NCBI RefSeq assembly: GCF_009905735.1
Contig: NZ_JAAALE010000002.1
Location: forward strand, 62,001-126,000
DNA: 64,000 nt
Source: Porphyrobacter sp. SLTP
GTDB lineage: Bacteria > Pseudomonadota > Alphaproteobacteria > Sphingomonadales > Sphingomonadaceae
Reading direction: 5' to 3'
Under the pieces are notes generated by a model, which made no database searches, was not told the origin of the DNA, and worked only from the letters and a program-made list of their open reading frames with translations. A program made the translations under genes and the position numbers. Positions 63,992 through 64,000 of the stretch are shown here, piece after piece. The first letter of the stretch is position 1, and the number at the start of each line of letters is the position of its first letter.

Positions 63992-64000
63992 CGCACGATA

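Overview
The window is a GC-rich, densely coded chromosomal segment from an alphaproteobacterium. The best fit is Sphingomonadales, probably Erythrobacteraceae (Erythrobacter/Porphyrobacter-like). The pointers are a CcrM-type GANTC methyltransferase, the hprK-chvG-chvI / pckA block with a mannose-type EIIA and HPr, a three-part proton transhydrogenase (pntAA-pntAB-pntB) led by a 40-residue cytochrome-oxidase subunit IV-like peptide, an ABA4-like carotenoid-associated protein, and short palindromic repeats between genes. Two parS-type 16-mers (19536-19551 and 33100-33115) suggest the segment lies in the origin-proximal parS region of the chromosome. No insertion sequence, prophage, CRISPR array or rRNA operon was seen. 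Genus-level assignment is inference from gene content.

Layout. 0-2.4 kb: a possible 47-residue small gene, rmuC, and a DUF3291 gene broken by an in-frame TGA. 2.4-9.8 kb: a minus-strand signalling block read as chvI > chvG > hprK > rapZ > EIIA(man) > ptsH > SpoU methyltransferase, divergent from pckA. Most junctions overlap by 4-8 bases. 9.8-17.5 kb: hypothetical and envelope genes (HExxH/TPR protein, cNMP-binding/TrxR-like fusion, Tat-exported DUF885, TonB-like protein, alpha/beta hydrolase). 17.6-20.2 kb: two cysteine desulfurases and a 2Fe-2S ferredoxin. 20.2-29.1 kb: DJ-1/PfpI, DUF4349 lipoprotein, parC, CCA transferase/Nudix/DUF1285 coupled genes, GNAT, PQQ-type sugar dehydrogenase, rnhB. 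29.1-35.4 kb: ccrM, folP, phoD-like phosphatase, SDR, NtrC-like regulator with a degenerate GAFTGA loop. 35.5-39.4 kb: coxIV-like peptide and pnt operon with a PH-domain gene inside. 39.6-43.9 kb: beta-helix / diheme cytochrome / hydrolase coupled cassette, a racemase and a candidate structured RNA. 43.9-50.2 kb: dGTPase, NAD-binding protein, ABA4-like, acyl-CoA ligase, DUF938, two tandem entericidin-like lipoproteins, EamA transporter. 50.2-56.3 kb: lone cpaF, glmS, GGDEF-EAL protein. 56.3-63.6 kb: purQ/purS and purC separated by a TonB receptor and an M16 peptidase. The right edge holds tRNA-Phe(GAA) and yacG.

How the genes work together. HPr, EIIA(man), HPr kinase and ChvG/ChvI form a regulatory (not sugar-transporting) PTS. 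It sits next to pckA, consistent with control of gluconeogenesis. The desulfurase/ferredoxin group supplies sulfur and electrons for Fe-S assembly. parS, ParC and CcrM are chromosome-maintenance functions. The pnt operon links proton motive force to NADPH.

The least explained parts are the beta-helix/diheme-cytochrome/hydrolase cassette (39.6-42.9 kb), the PH-domain gene inside pnt, the hairpin-rich 43.69-43.85 kb stretch, the fusion oxidoreductase without a CxxC, and four families of inverted-repeat elements. All calls come from reading the sequence; no database search was run.
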